Assembly (NCBI GenBank): GCA_964389205.1
Contig: CAYMDH010000085.1
Location: forward strand, 1 to 8,416
Reading direction: 5' to 3'
From: Leptobacterium sp964389205
GTDB lineage: Bacteria; Bacteroidota; Bacteroidia; Flavobacteriales; Flavobacteriaceae
DNA length: 8,416 nucleotides
Shown: piece by piece, positions 6,223 through 8,416 of the stretch
Layout: each line of letters starts with the position of its first letter
Position numbering within the stretch: position 1 is the stretch's first letter
Notes under the pieces: model-generated
The model's database searches: none
Told to the model about the DNA's origin: nothing
The model's input: only the letters and a program-made list of their open reading frames with translations
Program-made: the position numbers and the translations under genes

Positions 6223-6409
6223 AAATCTTAAGCAGATATTAAATTATATGGAGAATAGAGATGCATATTCACCTGAAGAGCGAAAACTTATTCGTAAGAG
6301 TCTCTTAGAGATAACAAATAAAAGCCTTAAAAAGTTTAATATCAATATCAATAGATTATTTGATAGTATTAACTCTGCTGATGTTTCTGAGGATGAGAAG
6401 GAACAGTAG
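6215..6409 (+). CDS. Small cytosolic helical protein (64 aa), third gene of the lipoprotein cassette
   Basis: An ATG at 6215 overlaps the stop of the membrane-protein gene by eight bases (ATGGATAA), a typical coupled start. The open frame reaches back to 6179, but that longer version would lie inside the membrane-protein gene. The 64-aa product is charged and mostly helical. It has a Ser-Pro-Glu-Glu-Arg helix cap near residue 19, a Lys-rich centre and an acidic tail ending DEKEQ. There is no signal peptide or membrane segment. Its last 41 bases are antisense to the end of the convergent repressor gene. No function is recognised; it may work with the two membrane-located products before it. 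Confidence 0.65.
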   Translation: MDKNLKQILNYMENRDAYSPEERKLIRKSLLEITNKSLKKFNININRLFDSINSADVSEDEKEQ

Positions 6410-6788
6410 TCTCTACTTCATCAACCAATTGATCCATATATAGCATTAACTTTACCATAAGGTCACTTACTCCTTCTATATTGTCAAGCTTATTAAAATA
6501 TGGTTTCATTTTTTGAATAACCTTTTCTGCAACACGATTAATATCATCATCACTTAAATTAAGATCTTGACTACGATCTATATACATATTTCCTTGTCCT
6601 GTTTTAATCCATGATCGCCTTAAGTTCCAGTGATGTTCAATAAGCATTAAATACCCTTCATTAAGTTTTTCACGCTGAACAGCAACTCGAAATGCTTCAT
6701 GTTTAAGTCCAAGAGGTTTGCCCATAGCCGCATAGGAAAGTCCGAGTTCAGCTCGAGCGAATTCTAGTCTATCTTTTATAGATTTCAT
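6369..6788 (-). CDS. Phage-type helix-turn-helix repressor (CI/XRE-like, without peptidase domain)
   Basis: This 139-aa protein resembles the N-terminal DNA-binding domain of prophage CI-like repressors in Bacteroidetes. It begins with IKDRLEFARAELGLSYAAMG (4-23), and the presumed recognition helix follows at about 28-40. Then comes the characteristic W-I-KTGQGNMY segment (60-69), equivalent to the WLLTGEGEMF motif of such repressors. Residues 75-125 are helical and may mediate dimerization. There is no S24 peptidase domain, so LexA-like self-cleavage is not expected. Its promoter lies among ATAGTTGT repeats, which suggests autorepression. Its C-terminal codons overlap the convergent 64-aa gene. 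It probably controls the local cassette or an element formerly present; the target is not shown by the sequence. Confidence 0.8.
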   Translation of the reverse strand: MKSIKDRLEFARAELGLSYAAMGKPLGLKHEAFRVAVQREKLNEGYLMLIEHHWNLRRSWIKTGQGNMYIDRSQDLNLSDDDINRVAEKVIQKMKPYFNKLDNIEGVSDLMVKLMLYMDQLVDEVETTVPSHPQKHQQS

Positions 6789-6805
6789 TGTATGGAGGAA
6801 TTTTT

Positions 6806-6876
6806 ACAACTATTTATGTAAAAATAACAAAAATAGTTGTATGTTTGTCAATGAAAACAAATATATAGTTGTTTTC
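6806..6876. promoter_or_regulatory. Operator cluster of the HTH repressor
   Basis: ACAACTATTT (6806-6815) and AAATAGTTGT (6831-6840) are perfect 10-bp inverted arms. The half-site ATAGTTGT recurs at 6865-6872. A second perfect inverted repeat, GAAAACAA / TTGTTTTC, spans 6853-6876 with an eight-base centre. These sites surround and overlap the minus-strand promoter just ahead of the repressor gene, the usual arrangement for autoregulation by a dimeric phage-type repressor. Confidence 0.65.
6828..6861 (-). promoter_or_regulatory. Bacteroidetes-type promoter of the repressor gene
   Basis: On the minus strand TATTTTTG (6828-6835) matches the TAnnTTTG -7 box of Bacteroidetes. A TTTG at 6858-6861 lies 22 bases upstream as the -33 element. 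The predicted transcript would begin near 6821 and have a leader of about 33 bases before the ATG at 6788. The -7 box overlaps an operator half-site, so a bound repressor would block it. Confidence 0.6.
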
Positions 6877-6885
6877 TAAAAATGT

Positions 6886-6918
6886 AAGGGGTGTCCTTGG
6901 CATGGATAATCACCCCTT
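6886..6918. repeat. 33-bp structured inverted repeat AAGGGGTG / CACCCCTT
   Basis: Eight-bp perfect, G/C-rich arms at 6886-6893 and 6911-6918 enclose a 17-base centre that can form a further TCC/GGA pairing. No strong T-tract follows on either strand, so it is not a clear terminator. It may be an RNA structure, an attachment-site-like sequence or an element boundary. Confidence 0.5.
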
Positions 6919-6951
6919 AAAAATATCAAAATCCTAAAAAGAATTAAGACT

Positions 6952-7062
6952 ATGCAATTTAACATTTTATTTTTAGCTAAGCTGAAGTCACAAATTAAAT
7001 TACTCAATTTTCAGCAATTTTTCAATATCAAATCTAATCACATATTATCAATAAATCTCTAG
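6952..7062 (+). CDS. Possible 36-codon ORF, doubtful
   Basis: An ATG at 6952 opens 36 codons ending in TAG at 7060-7062. The product begins MQFNILFLAKLKSQ and is rich in Leu, Asn, Phe and Ile with no recognisable motif. It ends 21 bases before the next gene. In DNA this AT-rich such frames arise by chance, so this is listed only to describe the 295-bp gap between the repressor and the 148-aa gene. Confidence 0.15.
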   Translation: MQFNILFLAKLKSQIKLLNFQQFFNIKSNHILSINL

Positions 7063-7083
7063 GTATAATTCCCCATTATTACC

Positions 7084-7530
7084 ATGAAAGAATTAGAATT
7101 GACGTTAGGTCAAAAGATAACGATATTTAGTATATCCACTGTAATGCAGATTACGCAACGTAAAGAGTTTACCGTCATTAATAAAGATGAAAGAGGATAT
7201 ATAGGGCAACCAAAAAACAAACAAAAATCTTTTTATATAAATCAAGAAGGAAAAGAACTAATTATAATGAACGGATGGAATATACCCATTTTTGCAGATA
7301 GTGAAGTAGGAGGTTTTTCTGGAAACGATTGTTTTAATTTGATAGCTGAAGATATAGAAATAGTAAAGGAGCTATTAGAATATTTAGTAATCTCTTCCTT
7401 GCCTAATAAAATTAAAGGAAAAATACTATTTACACCTTTGAATGATATTAATGCTTTATCTCAAATAATATATCCAGAAATTGAAATAAATCACCCAGTA
7501 ATCAATGACCTTAAATCAAAAAGGAAGTAG
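7084..7530 (+). CDS. Unrecognised 148-aa cytosolic protein, paralog of the protein at 7921-8394
   Basis: I do not recognise the family. The protein has no signal peptide or membrane helix and appears alpha/beta. Landmarks are KITIF (11-15), MQ (21-22), GW (64-65), C83-x-N85-L-I and QIIYPE (127-132). The same landmarks occur in the same order and almost the same spacing in the protein encoded at 7921-8394: MQ to GW is 42 residues and GW to Cys is 18 in both. The two are therefore probably distant paralogs. The start at 7084 follows a T/A/C-rich leader without a Shine-Dalgarno sequence. Duplicated, fast-diverging small proteins next to mobile genes are often immunity or accessory proteins, but that is only an inference. 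The C-terminal tail is basic (DLKSKRK). Confidence 0.7.
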   Translation: MKELELTLGQKITIFSISTVMQITQRKEFTVINKDERGYIGQPKNKQKSFYINQEGKELIIMNGWNIPIFADSEVGGFSGNDCFNLIAEDIEIVKELLEYLVISSLPNKIKGKILFTPLNDINALSQIIYPEIEINHPVINDLKSKRK

Positions 7531-7745
7531 ATTTTTAAGTATTGATATTGTGGGTTTCATAAAATAAATTATATGAATAAAATAGAAGATCAATAAATTT
7601 CATAGAAAATTTAAAAGTTAATAAAATGGAATTGATCTTAAAGGCAGAAAGCAATCTGATCAATAAAAGACTAGGTTGTAATGATTGCTTTTATGTCTCT
7701 ATAAAATAATGAATAATGTAAATAAATTAAAAAAATACAACGAAG
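7531..7745. other. 215-bp AT-rich spacer with a possible 27-codon frame
   Basis: No recognisable gene is present. A 27-codon frame starts at the ATG at 7626 (MELILKAESNLINK and onward) and stops at 7707-7709. The last A of its TAA is the first base of another ATG, whose 40-codon frame runs into the next gene out of phase. The stretch may be the decayed remnant of a gene or simply intergenic DNA. GATCAATAAA occurs twice, at 7588 and 7658. Confidence 0.3.
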
Positions 7746-7958
7746 ATGATAGAACAAGCCCCACTTGTTACCTTTTTATCAACCTACTTATATCTACTAT
7801 TTTTTATAACAGGTATGATGTTTTATGAAAACCCATTGGTTTCCTTGCTACTGTATTACAGGGTAAAATGGAAATTATGGAAACCGATAGAAACAAGAAT
7901 TAATGATTTTGCTTATGAAAATGAACTATTCTATAGAAGATTGTTTGAAAGATATTGA
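7746..7958 (+). CDS. Small membrane protein of unknown function (70 aa)
   Basis: The 70-aa product starts MIEQAPLVTFLSTYLYLLFF. It has a hydrophobic stretch at about residues 7-26 that could be one membrane helix, and a second weaker one near 28-38. The second half is basic and aromatic (VKWKLWKPIETR and ELFYRRLFERY). It overlaps the following gene by 38 bp in another frame, which suggests a compact operon. No family is recognised. The size and strong overlap leave some doubt, but the even, protein-like composition of its C-terminal half supports a real gene. Confidence 0.55.
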   Translation: MIEQAPLVTFLSTYLYLLFFITGMMFYENPLVSLLLYYRVKWKLWKPIETRINDFAYENELFYRRLFERY

Positions 7959-8394
7959 ATTAGGTATTTATGAAACTATTACCATATATGCTATGATAAA
8001 AGAAACCATGCAACTAGTCTCTAAAGAATATCTGGTGTATGATATAAGTGGCGAAGGGTATTATCTGGTAGCATGTGACCATTCACATCTTAGTTTCTTG
8101 CCTGTAGATGCTAAACCCAATGTATGGGTGATAAAAGGATGGGATAATGTATTGCATATAGATAAAGTATTGCATAAGAAAAACGGACAATTATGTATCA
8201 ATATCATTGGAGGAAGTAAAGAACTCATAAAAGAGCAGATAGAAGCCTCTATAACAGGGGTGTTAACAAATGCTTTAAAAGCAAGGGTATTGTATTCTAT
8301 AAAAGATACAGAGATGCAGTTACAACCCTTATATCCTACATTACACAGGCTAGAATGTTTACGATATGTAGATACTATAGAATGCTGTAATTAA
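7921..8394 (+). CDS. Unrecognised cytosolic protein of about 157 aa, paralog of the protein at 7084-7530
   Basis: The family is not recognised. From the ATG at 7921 the product starts MNYSIEDCLKDIELGIYETI. It has a beta-rich first half, the GWDNVLHIDK segment, a CINIIGG motif, a helix (SKELIKEQIEASITGVL) and a LYPTLHRLECLRY end with two closing cysteines. ATGs at 7903 and 7915 are alternatives. I prefer 7921 because it has A at -1 to -3 and brings the length closer to the paralog. It overlaps the 70-aa membrane-protein gene and is followed immediately by another ATG, so it sits in an operon. Collinear landmarks with the protein at 7084-7530 (ITI, MQ, GW, CxNxI, Q-x-x-YP) indicate common ancestry. 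Confidence 0.7.
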   Translation: MNYSIEDCLKDIELGIYETITIYAMIKETMQLVSKEYLVYDISGEGYYLVACDHSHLSFLPVDAKPNVWVIKGWDNVLHIDKVLHKKNGQLCINIIGGSKELIKEQIEASITGVLTNALKARVLYSIKDTEMQLQPLYPTLHRLECLRYVDTIECCN

Positions 8395-8416
8395 ATGAAA
8401 ACCATCTATGTGTTGT
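8395..8416 (+). CDS. Start of a gene cut by the window end
   Basis: An ATG at 8395 directly follows the TAA of the preceding gene and opens MKTIYVL before the sequence ends. The zero-base gap suggests the next gene of the same operon. Nothing more can be said about the product. Confidence 0.4.

Noticed and set aside
7588..7667. GATCAATAAA direct repeat in the spacer
   Set aside because: Ten AT-rich bases repeated once in low-complexity DNA are easily a coincidence, and there is no further copy to make an iteron array.
1..8416. CRISPR array, tRNA or rRNA genes
   Set aside because: No regularly spaced repeat array, cloverleaf with conserved TTC arm, or ribosomal RNA signature was seen on either strand.

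Overview
The window looks like an accessory region of a Bacteroidetes chromosome or element, most likely a member of the Flavobacteriia. The evidence is strong AT-richness, A-rich and Shine-Dalgarno-poor start regions, one good TTTG / TAnnTTTG-type promoter, a BfmA/BtgA-type mobilization gene, and a small lipoprotein with an LVSC lipobox. No housekeeping gene was recognised. The species cannot be named from this sequence.

Left part (1-4273, minus strand): a four-gene, tightly packed operon. In transcription order it encodes a three-helix membrane protein (178 aa), a single-helix membrane protein (251 aa), a DUF4297/Cap4-type PD-(D/E)XK nuclease (402 aa) and a HerA/FtsK-like hexameric ATPase (557 aa). 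The last two share one base in a TAATG stop/start and match the known HerA-DUF4297 anti-phage pair. The two membrane proteins are not recognised and may be extra parts of the system. Just beyond the HerA stop, positions about 1-54 look like the end of an insertion sequence, possibly IS256-like, with a strong palindromic terminator.

Middle (4274-5711): a 498-bp non-coding stretch rich in hairpins leads into a BfmA/BtgA-family mobilization protein. Twin 17-bp palindromic repeats sit in front of it, the second overlapping its start codon, and a 27-codon upstream reading frame ends exactly where it begins. No relaxase follows. The combination suggests a relic or minimal mobilization locus with an oriT-like region.

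Right-middle (5712-6918): a compact plus-strand cassette encodes a 49-aa lipoprotein, a 117-aa multi-span membrane protein and a 64-aa soluble protein. It runs tail-to-tail into a minus-strand phage-type HTH repressor, with a 41-bp antisense overlap of the two coding ends. The repressor's promoter lies among repeated ATAGTTGT operator half-sites, which suggests autoregulation. A 33-bp hairpin lies beyond.

Right end (7084-8416): two unrecognised cytosolic proteins (148 and about 157 aa) that appear from their alignment to be remote paralogs. A 70-aa membrane protein overlaps the second one, and a further gene starts immediately after it and runs off the window.

Overall this reads as a defence and mobility island: an anti-phage nuclease-ATPase module, a mobilization remnant, a prophage-style regulator and several small unknown genes.
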